From Paenibacillus silviterrae (GTDB lineage Bacteria > Bacillota > Bacilli > Paenibacillales > NBRC-103111), in assembly GCF_030167925.1 (NCBI RefSeq), contig NZ_JASKUT010000001.1, positions 2,666,001-2,730,000 on the forward strand: a stretch of 64,000 bases of DNA, written 5' to 3'. The position numbers and the translations under genes were made by a program. The notes below the pieces were generated by a model. It searched no databases. It had not been told where the DNA came from and saw only the letters and a program-made list of their open reading frames with translations. Position 1 is the stretch's first letter. The number at the start of each line of letters is the position of its first letter. Below, one piece after another: positions 1-12,519 of this stretch.

Positions 1-969
1 AAGCTTCACGAGGCACGTGTCGCCATCGTAGGCATGGGCGCCCTCGGCACCGTCCTCGCGAACCATATGATTCGCGCAGGGGTCGGCTTCGTGCGCCTGA
101 TCGACCGCGACTTCGTCGAGACCAGCAATCTGCAGCGGCAGATGCTGTACGACGAAGCCGATGCGGCCGGCTCGTCGCCGAAGGCCGTCGCCGCAGCGGC
201 GCGGCTCCGGGCCGCGAACTCGCAGGTCGCGGTCGAACCGGTGGTCGCGGACCTGAACGCGACCAATGCGGAAGAGCTGCTGACGGATGTGCAGCTCATC
301 CTGGACGGAACCGACAACTTCGCGGTGCGGTTCCTGATCAATGACGTGAGCCTTAAGCACGGCATCCCGTGGATTTACGGCGGCGCGGTCAGCTCCCGCG
401 GCGTAAGCCTTACCGTCGTTCCCGGAGAGACGCCTTGCTTGCGCTGCCTCTTCGGGCAGCCCCCGGCGCAGGGAACGACCGAGACGTGCGATACGGCCGG
501 CGTCATCGGGCCGATCATACATACGGTCGCTTCACATCAGGCGACCGAGGCCATGAAGCTGCTCGTCGGCGCTCACGAGCAGCGCAATCGGCGGATGGTC
601 CACTGGGATCTGTGGTACAACCAATACTCGGCCGTTGACGTGAGCAAAGCCCGGAAAGCGGACTGCCCCTGCTGTGCGGAAGGACGTTATGAATATTTGG
701 AAGCATTCATGCATGAGGATACGCTGCAAACGCTATGCGGGAGAAACTCCGTGCAGATTCAGCCGGTTAGGCCTTCCGCGCTAAGCCTAAAGGAATGGGC
801 GGAGCGATTGCGTCCGCTGGGCGAAGTGGAGCTGAATCCGTTCCTGCTCAAGTTCCGGCTGGATGACGAAATCACGTTTGTGCTGTTTGAAGGCGGACGG
901 ATGCTGGTCCAAGGAACGGATGATCCAGTATTGGCCAAGAGCCTTTATAGCCGTTATATCGGAATGTAA
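1..969 (+). CDS. ThiF/MoeB/HesA-family adenylyltransferase (5' end outside window)
   Basis: E1-like enzyme that adenylates the C-terminal glycine of a sulfur-carrier protein (ThiS, MoaD or similar) for thiamine or molybdopterin synthesis. The frame is open from base 1, so the true start lies upstream. Visible: a Rossmann nucleotide loop (GMGALGT) near residues 11-17, the adenylation stretch with the NLQRQ motif, a first zinc pair CLRC, the active-site region TCDTAGVIGPI, and a second zinc pair CPCC. The last ~80 residues form a small extra domain, as in Bacillus ThiF-like proteins. Whether it serves ThiS or MoaD cannot be decided without upstream genes. AT-rich DNA follows the stop. Confidence 0.85.
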   Translation, partial: KLHEARVAIVGMGALGTVLANHMIRAGVGFVRLIDRDFVETSNLQRQMLYDEADAAGSSPKAVAAAARLRAANSQVAVEPVVADLNATNAEELLTDVQLILDGTDNFAVRFLINDVSLKHGIPWIYGGAVSSRGVSLTVVPGETPCLRCLFGQPPAQGTTETCDTAGVIGPIIHTVASHQATEAMKLLVGAHEQRNRRMVHWDLWYNQYSAVDVSKARKADCPCCAEGRYEYLEAFMHEDTLQTLCGRNSVQIQPVRPSALSLKEWAERLRPLGEVELNPFLLKFRLDDEITFVLFEGGRMLVQGTDDPVLAKSLYSRYIGM

Positions 970-1052
970 CTTAATGGAATTTTTGTGTTAAATTTTCAAT
1001 AATTATTAATAAATTTTTAGTAAAATTTTACTTCAAATCGCGCAGTTCGACA

Positions 1053-1081
1053 TTGTTTGCCAATCCGAATGCTGGTATGAT
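1053..1081 (+). promoter_or_regulatory. Sigma-A-type promoter of the HD-GYP gene
   Basis: TTGTTT (1053-1058), a 17-bp spacer, then TATGAT (1076-1081), about 40 bp before the TTG start of the HD-GYP gene. The surrounding DNA is AT-rich. Confidence 0.5.
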
Positions 1082-1123
1082 TAGGGAAATCGCACAATAT
1101 TTTTTATTTTGAGGTGAATTCTT

Positions 1124-2158
1124 TTGCGGGTTCCCATTTATGATGTGCGGGTTGGCGATCGTTTGGGGTCGGATACCTTCAACAAGCACGGGCTTCTTGT
1201 GCTATCCGCTCATACGGTTCTTCATGCGGAGGATATTGCTAAACTGCAGCGACATGACTTGGATTATGTCGACATTGATTTGCAAGTGGAAAATTCCAGG
1301 CTCACCGTCTCAACAGTCCAAGAGCAGCAAGCAGAAGCATACAGCAACGCGGTCGACAACATCAAGCTTGTGTTTGAGCAAGTACTTCATGAAGGGAAGC
1401 TCCATGAGGAGCAAGTGGAGAACGGTTTCACCCCGCTCGTTCAACACTTCAAGCAGGAAAAAGACGTCGTCTCGCTTCTGATCGCTCTAAATACGAAGGA
1501 CGATTACACTTACCAGCATAGCGTCCAAGTAGGCATGATCTCTTATTACATTGCGAAATGGCTGGGGCAGTCGGAAGACGAAGCGTTATTGGCGGGAAAA
1601 GCGGGCTATCTGCACGATATAGGCAAGAGCAAGGTATCCATAGACATCCTTCAGAAGCCTTCGCGTCTTACCGATGAGGAGTACGAAGAAATTAAAAAGC
1701 ATACCATTTTCGGGTATGAGATGCTGAAGCAATCCGGCTTCGAGCAAAGCTTGGCGGTCGCGGCGCTGCAGCATCATGAGCGGCTGGACGGGACCGGCTA
1801 TCCCCTGCGGATTAAAGGACATGAAATGTCCCGTATGTCCAAAATCGTAGCGGTCGCCGATGTGTATAGCGCCATGATCTCCAATCGCACATATCAGAAG
1901 GCCCGCAATCTGCTGCATGTTCTCCGTGAAATCCATCGCTGCAGCTTCGGAGAGCTGGACCCTGGCATTACACAGGTGTTTATTCGGAATATGGTTCCTA
2001 ATTTTGTCGGAAAGAAGCTCCAGCTAACGAATGGACAGCTCGGCACAATCGTTCTGACGAATCCGGTGGACTTCTTCCGGCCCTTAATTAACGTCGAGGG
2101 AAGGTTCGTTGATTTGTCTCACGAACGGGAGCTGGATATCGAACAAATCTTTGTTTAG
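1124..2158 (+). CDS. HD-GYP domain protein, probable cyclic-di-GMP phosphodiesterase
   Basis: 344 residues. The C-terminal two thirds is an HD-GYP metal-dependent phosphohydrolase: YLHDIGKSK supplies the HD pair and HHERLDGTGYP is the GYP signature, both intact, so hydrolysis of c-di-GMP is expected from the family. The N-terminal ~100 residues are a separate region common in Bacillales HD-GYP proteins, without membrane segments, so a cytoplasmic location is likely. The start is TTG at 1124, chosen because GAGGTG lies 7 bases upstream. The gene is monocistronic, with a promoter at 1053-1081 and a perfect terminator hairpin just after the stop. It belongs to the same signalling layer as the PilZ-type and EAL proteins elsewhere in this window. 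Confidence 0.88.
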   Translation: MRVPIYDVRVGDRLGSDTFNKHGLLVLSAHTVLHAEDIAKLQRHDLDYVDIDLQVENSRLTVSTVQEQQAEAYSNAVDNIKLVFEQVLHEGKLHEEQVENGFTPLVQHFKQEKDVVSLLIALNTKDDYTYQHSVQVGMISYYIAKWLGQSEDEALLAGKAGYLHDIGKSKVSIDILQKPSRLTDEEYEEIKKHTIFGYEMLKQSGFEQSLAVAALQHHERLDGTGYPLRIKGHEMSRMSKIVAVADVYSAMISNRTYQKARNLLHVLREIHRCSFGELDPGITQVFIRNMVPNFVGKKLQLTNGQLGTIVLTNPVDFFRPLINVEGRFVDLSHERELDIEQIFV

Positions 2159-2159
2159 A

Positions 2160-2195
2160 AATAAAGCTCAACGTCGGCTGACGTTGAGCTTTATT
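2160..2195. terminator. Bidirectional rho-independent terminator
   Basis: Perfect 16-bp stem (2160-2175 with 2180-2195) around a GGCT tetraloop, with A and T tracts at the two ends. It lies between the convergent HD-GYP and NlpC/P60 genes and can serve both. Confidence 0.85.
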
Positions 2196-2206
2196 CCTTT
2201 GAAGCA

Positions 2207-3361
2207 TTAATACGCTACTCTTTTGGCACGCAAGAACGTTTTTTTCCAGTAGCCCTTATTGATAGTTGAAATTTGTACGCCATTCCGAGGCAGCGGGGAA
2301 GCATGAATCATCCGGCGATTCCCCATATAGATGCCCACATGCCCGACCGTCTTATTGGTCCTGAACCGCCCCGGTACATAGAAGAACATGAGGTCGCCCT
2401 TACGCAGGTTTTTCCGGCTGACCGCCGTTCCCCTTTTCGCTTGCGCGCGAGCCGTTCTAGGCAAATCCACGCCGAACTTGTTAAACACATAATCCGTGAA
2501 GGTGGAGCAGTCGAAACGGCCGGTTCTTGGATACGGCCCTGTGCCGAAACGATACTTCACGCCCAAATATCGTTTTCCGCGGCGGATTAAAGCATTCATA
2601 TCAATATTTTTTAACACCGGAACGGCCTCTTGGTTCATTAGCGCTTCCAGCTCCACGGAGCTCAGCTGTGTCAGCTCCTCTACAGCGCCGCTAAGCGTTT
2701 CCGCATCGGCAGGATCCTCGCCCTCATCCCCCTTGAAAGGATCGTCCGGGTCATCTCCGAAGTCCAGTTCAGAGCCTGTATCCGCCTCCTCCGGTCCGTC
2801 CATCGGATCCATTACCGCTTCACCCACCGGACGCAGAACCACTTCGCGATCTGTCAGCTCGAAGGAGATATCGTCGCCGAATAAAGGCTGAATCGCCGCA
2901 GACGGCAGGAACACCTGATGGTTTCTCAAGATTGGCGCTTGAGGAAGGCTTACCTTCTCCTCTTCTTTCATGGCAGTGGTATCATTCACCTTCAGCTCAT
3001 AGTTGGAGCCGTATTCCCCTATTTGCAGCACGCCTTGATCGCCATCCCAATCGGTGTTATACTCCAGTGCCTTAGCGAAGGCGTTAGCTTCAACGTAACT
3101 TACCCCGTTGATCGTCGTGAGCGGCAAACGGGCCGTATCTGCTTCCAGTACCTTCGGTTGGTGCTTCGACTGGGCCGTAAGGCCCTTTGCGGCATTTTCC
3201 TGCTCCACTCTTGCCCTGTTCGTCTGCCTTCCGTCTGTGCTCGGAAAGCTCAATTGATTGTTTTGACGCTGTTCCTTGGACAAAATATGGCCGCAGCCCG
3301 TGGGGATGAGAAGAGTTCCGATGATCATGGCTAAAACGGCTCTTTGGCTTCGCTTTTTCAT
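2207..3361 (-). CDS. Lipoprotein with copper-amine-oxidase-like domain and C-terminal NlpC/P60 peptidase
   Basis: 384 residues. The start at 3361 (MKKRSQ) is chosen because AAGGAG lies 9 bases upstream; an in-frame start 8 codons earlier would bury that site. A signal peptide ends in the lipobox LIPTGC, so the protein should be lipid-anchored outside the membrane. The middle holds a copper-amine-oxidase N-terminal-like domain (GVSYVEANAFAKAL; LRNHQVFLPSAAI), then an acidic linker rich in D, E and P. The last ~125 residues are an NlpC/P60 cysteine peptidase with Cys in RFDCSTF, His in HVGIYMG and a third polar residue in MIHAS. Expected role: cleavage of peptidoglycan stem peptides in wall growth or turnover. 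Single gene. Confidence 0.85.
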   Translation of the reverse strand: MKKRSQRAVLAMIIGTLLIPTGCGHILSKEQRQNNQLSFPSTDGRQTNRARVEQENAAKGLTAQSKHQPKVLEADTARLPLTTINGVSYVEANAFAKALEYNTDWDGDQGVLQIGEYGSNYELKVNDTTAMKEEEKVSLPQAPILRNHQVFLPSAAIQPLFGDDISFELTDREVVLRPVGEAVMDPMDGPEEADTGSELDFGDDPDDPFKGDEGEDPADAETLSGAVEELTQLSSVELEALMNQEAVPVLKNIDMNALIRRGKRYLGVKYRFGTGPYPRTGRFDCSTFTDYVFNKFGVDLPRTARAQAKRGTAVSRKNLRKGDLMFFYVPGRFRTNKTVGHVGIYMGNRRMIHASPLPRNGVQISTINKGYWKKTFLRAKRVAY

Positions 3362-3450
3362 GCTGGCTGTCTCCTTGTTCAGCAAATTTTCACTTTCTAT
3401 AGCATGAGAAAAGGCTGAACCCCCTATGCATTGTCGGCTATGGAAACAAA

Positions 3451-3492
3451 AAGGACACAGCCTCCGGTATAACCCGGGAAAGCTGTGTCCTT
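3451..3492 (-). terminator. Terminator of the suf operon
   Basis: 11-bp perfect stem (3451-3461 with 3482-3492) and a GC-rich loop. The A-run before it on the plus strand becomes a T-run on the minus strand. It lies directly after the sufB stop. Confidence 0.8.
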
Positions 3493-3500
3493 CCTTATTA

Positions 3501-4898
3501 TTAACCGATAGAGCCTTCCATCTCGAACTTGATGAGACGGTTCATCTCTACGGCATATTCCATTGGAAGCTCCTTCGTAAACGGCTCGATGAAGCCCATA
3601 ACGATCATTTGCGTAGCTTCCGCTTCGCTTAAGCCGCGGCTCATCAGGTAGAAGAGCTGATCCTCGGAAACCTTGGATACCGTTGCTTCGTGCTCCAGCG
3701 TGATGTTATCGTTCATGATCTCATTGTAAGGGATCGTATCCGATGTGGACTGATTATCCATGATCAGCGTATCGCACTTGATGTTCGCCTTAGACCCCTG
3801 GGAATTGCGTCCGAAGGAAGCCAAGCCGCGGTATGTTACTTTACCGCCGTGCTTACTGATCGACTTCGATACGATCGTGGACGTCGTATCCGGAGCCAGA
3901 TGCGTCATCTTCGCTCCTGCGTCCTGATGCTGACCTTTCCCTGCTACCGCGATGGAAAGCACCATACCCTTCGCGCCGCGGCCCTTCAGAACGACGGCAG
4001 GATATTTCATCGTCAGCTTGGAGCCGATGTTTCCGTCAACCCATTCCATCGTTGCGTTCTCTTCCGCTACCGCACGCTTGGTTACGAGGTTGAAGATATT
4101 CGGTGCCCAGTTCTGGATCGTGGTGTAACGGACACGGGAGTCCTTCAGACAGAGGATCTCAACGACCGCACTATGCAAGGAGTTTGTGCTGTAGATCGGA
4201 GCCGTACAGCCCTCTACATAGTGCACGAAGCTGCCTTCGTCGGCAACAATCAGCGTACGTTCGAATTGCCCCATGTTTTCCGAGTTAATCCGGAAATATG
4301 CCTGCAGCGGAATTTCTACCTTTACGCCCTTCGGAACGTAGATGAAGCTTCCGCCGGACCATACGGCACTGTTCAAAGCGGCAAATTTATTATCGCTTGG
4401 AGGTACGATCGTGCCGAAATATTTTTTGAAGATCTCAGGATATTCGCGAAGCGCAGTATCCGTATCGGTAAAGATAACGCCCTGGTCTTCGAGCTCCTTC
4501 TGCATGCTGTGGTATACTACCTCAGATTCGTACTGAGCGGATACGCCGGCAAGGAACTTTTGCTCGGCCTCGGGAATACCCAGCTTGTCGAACGTTTCCT
4601 TGATTTCGGAAGGCACCTCTTCCCACGTCTTGCCTTGCTTCTCAGAAGGCTTGACGTAGTACTGGATATCCTCGAAATCCAGATCGTCCATGTTGCCGCC
4701 CCAAGTAGGCATATCCATCTTCTGGAATTGCTCCAGAGACTTCAAACGGAACTCCAGCATCCACTCGGGCTCGCCCTTCATACGCGAAATTTCCGTAACA
4801 ATCTCTTTATTCAAGCCTTTTCCCGACTGGAACACCGCTTTGTGCTCGTCGCGAAAACCATACTTATAATCTTCCATTTCGGGCATTTTTTTCGCCAT
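3501..4898 (-). CDS. sufB: Fe-S cluster assembly scaffold protein SufB
   Basis: 465 residues, normal SufB length. SufB forms the SufBC2D (or SufB2C2) complex on which Fe-S clusters are built in the cytoplasm with sulfur from SufS/SufU. The sequence shows the conserved SufB N-terminus, the beta-helix core and the C-terminal SufB/SufD segment ([19 protein letters not shown] and the helical tail ending near [12 protein letters not shown]). Last gene of sufCDSUB, 46 bp after sufU, with a strong AAAGGAGG before its ATG. A terminator follows. Nothing is truncated. Confidence 0.97.
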   Translation of the reverse strand: MAKKMPEMEDYKYGFRDEHKAVFQSGKGLNKEIVTEISRMKGEPEWMLEFRLKSLEQFQKMDMPTWGGNMDDLDFEDIQYYVKPSEKQGKTWEEVPSEIKETFDKLGIPEAEQKFLAGVSAQYESEVVYHSMQKELEDQGVIFTDTDTALREYPEIFKKYFGTIVPPSDNKFAALNSAVWSGGSFIYVPKGVKVEIPLQAYFRINSENMGQFERTLIVADEGSFVHYVEGCTAPIYSTNSLHSAVVEILCLKDSRVRYTTIQNWAPNIFNLVTKRAVAEENATMEWVDGNIGSKLTMKYPAVVLKGRGAKGMVLSIAVAGKGQHQDAGAKMTHLAPDTTSTIVSKSISKHGGKVTYRGLASFGRNSQGSKANIKCDTLIMDNQSTSDTIPYNEIMNDNITLEHEATVSKVSEDQLFYLMSRGLSEAEATQMIVMGFIEPFTKELPMEYAVEMNRLIKFEMEGSIG

Positions 4899-4944
4899 GA
4901 TGGTAAGACCTCCTTTTCAATTTAAGGTCATTCCGTACGTTTTA

Positions 4945-7893
<2,949 letters not shown>

Positions 7894-7921
7894 CTTGCGT
7901 ATCCTCCTATCCCTCTATCGC

Positions 7922-8752
7922 TTAGTATTTAGGCGCTGTAGTATTCATCGGAACCTTGAATTCTTTCTCTTCTTGGCCAACCGTTTCGTCTACAATCCCC
8001 AGTTCTTCCTTTACCCAATCATAGCCTTCCGCTTCCAGACGCTCTGCAAGCTCAGGACCGCCTGATTTTACAATGCGTCCTTGCATCATAACGTGAACGT
8101 AATCAGGCTTGATGTAGTTCAGCAAGCGCTGATAGTGCGTAATGATCAGGAAGCCGCGGTCTTCGGAGCGCATGGCGTTCACACCTGTCGCTACAATGCG
8201 GAGAGCGTCGATATCCAAACCGGAGTCAATCTCATCGAGAATGACGATCTTAGGATCGAGCATCAGCATCTGGAGAATTTCGTTCCGCTTCTTTTCACCG
8301 CCGGAGAAGCCTTCGTTCAGGTAACGATGCATGAATTCCGGATTCATTTCCAGCTCTTTCATTTTCGCTTCCATTTGACGGATGAACTTGATCAACGAAA
8401 TTTCGTTGCCCTCGCCGCGGCGCGCATTGATCGCACTGCGCAGGAAGTCCGCATTCGTAACACCGGTAATTTCGCTAGGGTACTGCATAGCAAGGAACAA
8501 GCCTGCTCTTGCTCTTTCGTCCGTCGCCATTTCAAGCACGTCTTCGCCGTTCAAGGAAACGGAACCGTCAGTAACTTCATACTTCGGATGTCCCATCAAT
8601 GTGGATGCAAGGGTCGATTTCCCCGTTCCGTTCGGACCCATGATGGCGTGAACCTCGCCGCCGTTGATCTTCAGGCTTAAGCCCTTGAGGATCTCTTTCC
8701 CTTCGACAGTTGCCTTCAAACCGTCTATGATAAATTGTGGTGAATTAGCCAT
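7922..8752 (-). CDS. sufC: Fe-S assembly ATPase SufC
   Basis: 276 residues, cytoplasmic ABC-type ATPase of the SufBCD scaffold. Walker [10 protein letters not shown] is at residues 39-47; the signature FSGGEKKR and Walker [13 protein letters not shown] follow in the normal order. The C-terminus runs about 20 residues past the common length (tail [18 protein letters not shown]), seen also in other Bacillales. First gene of the operon; a good sigma-A promoter with A/T-rich palindromes lies 40-85 bp upstream. Confidence 0.96.
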   Translation of the reverse strand: MANSPQFIIDGLKATVEGKEILKGLSLKINGGEVHAIMGPNGTGKSTLASTLMGHPKYEVTDGSVSLNGEDVLEMATDERARAGLFLAMQYPSEITGVTNADFLRSAINARRGEGNEISLIKFIRQMEAKMKELEMNPEFMHRYLNEGFSGGEKKRNEILQMLMLDPKIVILDEIDSGLDIDALRIVATGVNAMRSEDRGFLIITHYQRLLNYIKPDYVHVMMQGRIVKSGGPELAERLEAEGYDWVKEELGIVDETVGQEEKEFKVPMNTTAPKY

Positions 8753-8793
8753 GATTTGCGCCTCCAGCGTTAAATTATTCTTTGTTAATAATT

Positions 8794-8836
8794 ATTCTAA
8801 ACTGATTATCAATGATTCTCAATGATAATATTATCT
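8794..8836 (-). promoter_or_regulatory. suf operon promoter with overlapping A/T-rich palindromes
   Basis: On the minus strand: TTGAGA (8822-8817), a 17-bp spacer, then TAGAAT (8799-8794). Just upstream is TGATAATATTATCT (8823-8836 on plus), two inverted heptamers close to the Fur-family half-site TGATAAT but without the usual central base. A second imperfect inverted stretch covers the -35 and spacer (8803-8822). A metal- or iron-responsive repressor could bind here; this is inference. Confidence 0.5.
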
Positions 8837-8920
8837 TACATTACCAATAAAAATCAATAGGCGTGCTTAGGCTCGGTGAAAATGAAGCGAACCCGGGAGC
8901 CTCGATCACATATAAACCGG

Positions 8921-9493
8921 TCACCCCAGCAACGATTTTATGGTATTTATCCGTTCCGCATATTGCTCATCGGATAAGACCGGCCGTCGCTCCGCTGCAT
9001 CCAGAGCTGCGGCAGGCAAGCCGATCCATGATTTGCAGCCGTTATACTCCGGCAGGATGCTTACCCGGACGGGCTCGGTTAGCTCGTACACACGCAGCAG
9101 CATAAGATGCAGCGGCTGTGCCCGCTTCCACTTGACCCGCTCTTCGGCGAAGCGGTCGGTCCAGATATGCTCTCCTTTGAGCCGATCCAGCTCCTCTTGC
9201 GATGCAATTAGTATGTCTTCCGTAAGCTCGGCATAACAACGAATCACCGCTTCCGTATCCTGGCTGCTCCAGCCCCTCAGAGTCTCGTCCAATTGATATT
9301 GATACTCTTCCTTAAGCAGCTCCCTGCGCTGATGCTCGTAAGTCGGATATAAGTAGAAGCTTTCGCTCTCGATCTGGAAATCCCGGGTTTCCTCCCGAAT
9401 CCCTCCTTTGCGCATAATGAGAATTTGCTGCCCGTTTCGAAGTGCTTCAATGGCCGAAGCCCACTCCTTTAGTGCAATTACCTGACCGCTCAT
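8921..9493 (-). CDS. DUF1802 family protein
   Basis: 190 residues, matching the DUF1802 pattern: ALKEWASAIEALRNGQQILIMRKGGIREE at the start, then FYLYPTYEHQR, and a conserved middle with ILIASQEELDRL. The family has no settled function. It is cytoplasmic, without signal peptide or membrane segment. It lies upstream of suf in the same direction, but the suf promoter sits between them. The ATG at 9493 has only a weak ribosome site. Confidence 0.75.
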   Translation of the reverse strand: MSGQVIALKEWASAIEALRNGQQILIMRKGGIREETRDFQIESESFYLYPTYEHQRRELLKEEYQYQLDETLRGWSSQDTEAVIRCYAELTEDILIASQEELDRLKGEHIWTDRFAEERVKWKRAQPLHLMLLRVYELTEPVRVSILPEYNGCKSWIGLPAAALDAAERRPVLSDEQYAERINTIKSLLG

Positions 9494-9645
9494 CCGTGAT
9501 TCTCAACTCCGTATTTGCTTGATCTTAACATTGTACCATGTTCGCGCGGCAAGGCAAAACCATACAGCTCCCTGATTGCATAAAACTTCGCGGTTCGCCC
9601 GATTCTAAAGAAGTAATGACATTATCCTTTGAGGAGGAATTGTAC

Positions 9646-9816
9646 ATGCGCGAAGGTCTTATTCCTACCGTCCTGGGTACAGCAGTAACAGCTTCCGGTG
9701 CAGCTATGAGAGGGAAGTATCCTATGGCAGCCGCCGCTGTAGTAGGCTTCGGACTTGCCCATGTGGTACTAGGGGCAATCGATTTGGTGGAGCATCGTAG
9801 GCAACGCATGCTTTAA
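9646..9816 (+). CDS. Small hydrophobic protein, unknown function
   Basis: 56 residues. Start at 9646 because GAGGAGG lies 8 bases upstream; the frame stays open further 5' but without a ribosome site. Two short hydrophobic stretches (GLIPTVLGTAVTASGAA and AAAAVVGFGLAHVVLGAI) end in a basic tail (EHRRQRML), so a small membrane protein or spore-associated peptide is possible. Not recognised. A terminator follows directly. Confidence 0.6.
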   Translation: MREGLIPTVLGTAVTASGAAMRGKYPMAAAAVVGFGLAHVVLGAIDLVEHRRQRML

Positions 9817-9831
9817 TTCTGAAAGAGGACA

Positions 9832-9860
9832 AGGGAAGGCACAATTCCAGTGCCCTCCCT
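9832..9860 (+). terminator. Rho-independent terminator after the small hydrophobic gene
   Basis: 11-bp stem with one mismatch (9832-9842 with 9850-9860), followed by TTTTCTTTTG. Confidence 0.75.
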
Positions 9861-9970
9861 TTTCTTTTGTATCCCTCTATTTCCAATCACCCTAATTTGA
9901 TTTATACTTAGGAATGGCAGTTTTTTGTCGAAACCGTTTAGTTAACGTCCACTTGGAGGGGATATATACC

Positions 9971-11176
9971 ATGTGCGCATACCACGCATTAAGTGAAGCG
10001 GAAGCAATCGAGTACGCCCGCCGCCTGCCCGATTTGTTTGCAGCCAATAGCGAGCTTGTCAGCCGTGAGATCGGCGACGGCAATTTGAATCTCGTTTTTC
10101 ATATCTCGGAGCCTTTTTCGGGGAAAAGCATCATTCTCAAGCAAGCCCTTCCTTACGCAAAGGTTGTAGGGGAATCCTGGCCTCTGACACTGGACCGTGC
10201 CCGTATTGAAAGCGAAGCGTTGATGATCCAGGAAGCGCTTTGTCCTGATCTTGTGCCCCATGTCCATGTCTATGAGCCGAAGCTTGCCCTTACGGTCATG
10301 CAGGATTTAAGCGATCATGTCATCATGCGCCGCGGACTGATGGAAGGCAATAAATATCCGCTGTTCGCCGAGCACATTTCCCGTTTTCTAGCCCACACCT
10401 TGTTCTTTACCTCCGACCTTGGAATGAATCAGCAGGAGAAGAAAGCTCGGGTGAAGCAATTCGTCAATCCGGAGCTGTGCAAAATTACCGAGGATTTGAT
10501 TTTCGATGACCCGTACACGAATTCGCCGAACAACAATGTGCCGCCGGCCATTCAGGATGCGGTAGAAGCGGTTTGGAACGATAAGGAGCTGCATCTTGAG
10601 GTTGCCCTTCTCCGTGAGAAGTTCCTCGTTCAAGCGCAGGCGCTGCTGCATGGCGATCTACATACCGGCAGTATTTTCATTAAACCCGAATCGACGAAGG
10701 TGATCGACCCGGAATTCGCTTATTATGGTCCGATGGGCTTTGATATCGGTGCGGTATTCGCCAATCTCCTGCTCAATTATGCCGCGCAAGAGGGCTGGAG
10801 TCAGGATGCTTCCTCTCGTCAGGACTTCCGGGCGTATCTCTTGAATACCATCCGGGACATTTGGGTGGGCTTCGATCGGCAATTCCGTACGCTTTGGAAC
10901 GAGCAGGGCAACGATCGCATGTTCAAGACAGAGGGCTTCCAGGACGCTTATATGACGCGCTTGCTGCAGGACACCTTCGGGTACTCCGGTTGTAAGATGG
11001 TTCGCCGCGTTCATGGACTCGCACAGGTCGCCGATATCAATAAGCTGGAGGACGCCGCGGCGAAGGAGCGCGCTCAGCGCATCGCCCTGCAAATCGGCAC
11101 GTCCCTAATTAAGCACAACCGGAAGGCAGCTTCGATCGAAGAGCTTCTGGATATCGCAGTGAAGGCGGTTCAATAA
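9971..11176 (+). CDS. mtnK: S-methyl-5-thioribose kinase MtnK
   Basis: 401 residues, usual length for MtnK, which phosphorylates methylthioribose in the methionine salvage pathway. Kinase fold of the choline/aminoglycoside type: N-lobe [15 protein letters not shown], catalytic loop [11 protein letters not shown], metal-binding [18 protein letters not shown]. The start at 9971 (MCAYHAL) is chosen because TTGGAGGGG precedes it; an earlier in-frame ATG at 9914 has no ribosome site. mtnA follows after one base. No SAM riboswitch fits in the ~110 bp upstream. Confidence 0.95.
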   Translation: MCAYHALSEAEAIEYARRLPDLFAANSELVSREIGDGNLNLVFHISEPFSGKSIILKQALPYAKVVGESWPLTLDRARIESEALMIQEALCPDLVPHVHVYEPKLALTVMQDLSDHVIMRRGLMEGNKYPLFAEHISRFLAHTLFFTSDLGMNQQEKKARVKQFVNPELCKITEDLIFDDPYTNSPNNNVPPAIQDAVEAVWNDKELHLEVALLREKFLVQAQALLHGDLHTGSIFIKPESTKVIDPEFAYYGPMGFDIGAVFANLLLNYAAQEGWSQDASSRQDFRAYLLNTIRDIWVGFDRQFRTLWNEQGNDRMFKTEGFQDAYMTRLLQDTFGYSGCKMVRRVHGLAQVADINKLEDAAAKERAQRIALQIGTSLIKHNRKAASIEELLDIAVKAVQ

Positions 11177-11177
11177 G

Positions 11178-12260
11178 ATGTCAACAGTAGAGCAAACGCA
11201 TAATGATTGGCTGCAGTCGGTACGCTGGAATTCGCTGGATAACCGGTTGGATCTTCTTGACCAGCGCCTGCTGCCCGATGAAATTGTTTATTTGGAGCTG
11301 ACCACCTCCGAACAGGTGTGGGACGCCATTAAACAGCTCGCGGTTCGCGGGGCTCCGGCCATCGGGATTGCCGCTGCGTTCGGGGTTTACCTCGGTGTTC
11401 GTCACACCGAAGGGGACAAAAGCGCCCTGCTGGCAGAAGTGGAGCGGCAATGCGATTACCTGGCTACCTCCCGGCCTACGGCAGTGAACCTGTTCTGGGC
11501 TTTGGACCGGATGCGGGCAACCGCGAAGGGGCTTCTTGCCGAGGGTACGGAAGTAACGGTCGAAGGCGCAAAGCAAGCACTGCTGGACGAGGCTAGGGCA
11601 ATCCAAGCCGAAGATGAGGAAACGTGCCGTCTGATCGGAGAGCATGCTCTAACCCTGTTCGAGGACGGCATGGGCTTGCTCACGCACTGCAACGCCGGCG
11701 GCTTAGCGACAGCCCGTTACGGCACCGCCTTGGCCCCGATGTATTTGGCGAAGGAGAAGGGACTCAACATCAAGGTGTTCGCGGATGAAACACGGCCGGT
11801 GCTGCAGGGTGCCAGACTGACGGCCTTCGAGCTGCAGCAGGCCGGTGTCGATGTGACGCTGATTTGTGACAACATGGCCGGAGCGGTCATGTCCAAGGGC
11901 TGGGTACAGGCGGTCATCGTCGGGACGGATCGCGTGGCGGCCAATGGCGACGTAGCCAACAAAATCGGGACCTACAGCGTAGCTGTATTGGCCAAAGCGC
12001 ACGGCATTCCTTTTTACGTGGCTTGCCCGATGTCCACAATCGACCTCAATACGCCTACAGGAGCGGACATTCCTATTGAGGAACGCCATGAAGACGAGAT
12101 TACGCAAGGCTTCGGCAAACGTACGGCCCCGCAAGGCATCAAAGTATATAATCCTGCCTTCGACGTGACGCCGAACGAATACGTTACCGCGATCATCACC
12201 GAAAAGGGAATCGTGCGAGCCCCTTATGAGGAAGGCTTGCGTAACCTGTTTGAAGAGTAG
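11178..12260 (+). CDS. mtnA: Methylthioribose-1-phosphate isomerase MtnA
   Basis: 360 residues, eIF2B-like fold, converts 5-methylthioribose-1-phosphate to methylthioribulose-1-phosphate. Typical segments: [15 protein letters not shown] near the N-terminus, [12 protein letters not shown], then [11 protein letters not shown] and [25 protein letters not shown] holding the catalytic Cys/Asp region. It begins one base after the mtnK stop, so both are in one operon. The later salvage genes (mtnBWXD) are not in the window. Confidence 0.96.
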   Translation: MSTVEQTHNDWLQSVRWNSLDNRLDLLDQRLLPDEIVYLELTTSEQVWDAIKQLAVRGAPAIGIAAAFGVYLGVRHTEGDKSALLAEVERQCDYLATSRPTAVNLFWALDRMRATAKGLLAEGTEVTVEGAKQALLDEARAIQAEDEETCRLIGEHALTLFEDGMGLLTHCNAGGLATARYGTALAPMYLAKEKGLNIKVFADETRPVLQGARLTAFELQQAGVDVTLICDNMAGAVMSKGWVQAVIVGTDRVAANGDVANKIGTYSVAVLAKAHGIPFYVACPMSTIDLNTPTGADIPIEERHEDEITQGFGKRTAPQGIKVYNPAFDVTPNEYVTAIITEKGIVRAPYEEGLRNLFEE

Positions 12261-12274
12261 CGGATAAATACAAA

Positions 12275-12312
12275 GGACGCCCCTCGGGTTTTAATCCGAT
12301 CAAGGCGTCCCT
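12275..12312. terminator. Terminator between mtnA and the small zinc-ribbon gene
   Basis: 7-bp GC stem GGACGCC (12275-12281) with GGCGTCC (12304-12310), then CTTTTT on the plus strand. On the minus strand it is followed by TTTGTATTTA, so it may work both ways. Confidence 0.65.
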
Positions 12313-12317
12313 TTTTC

Positions 12318-12446
12318 TTATGGCGTGTTCGTTTCCTTTGGCTCCTCTTCCTTTGCCGGCGGCTCGACTTTGCAATCCTCGCAGATCCAGCTGTTCCCCG
12401 TTTCACCTTGGCCCTTGATTTTGCCGCATTCTCCGCAGGTAATCAT
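12318..12446 (-). CDS. Small zinc-ribbon protein
   Basis: 42 residues: two CxxC pairs (CGEC, CEDC) 15 residues apart form a zinc ribbon, followed by a charged tail (EEEPKETNTP). The start at 12446 (MITCGEC) has an AAGGGGG site; the longer open frame to 12536 overlaps the PilZ-type gene and is unlikely to be used. Function unknown. Confidence 0.6.
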   Translation of the reverse strand: MITCGECGKIKGQGETGNSWICEDCKVEPPAKEEEPKETNTP

Positions 12447-12519
12447 GGCTGGCAGCCCCCTTATCTTTGAACTTACCTCTATTGAACCATAGAGCCGTCC
12501 CCGGCGGCTGTGACCGATA

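Noticed and set aside
9861-9970. S-box (SAM riboswitch) before mtnK
   Set aside because: Too little space and no conserved S-box helices seen.
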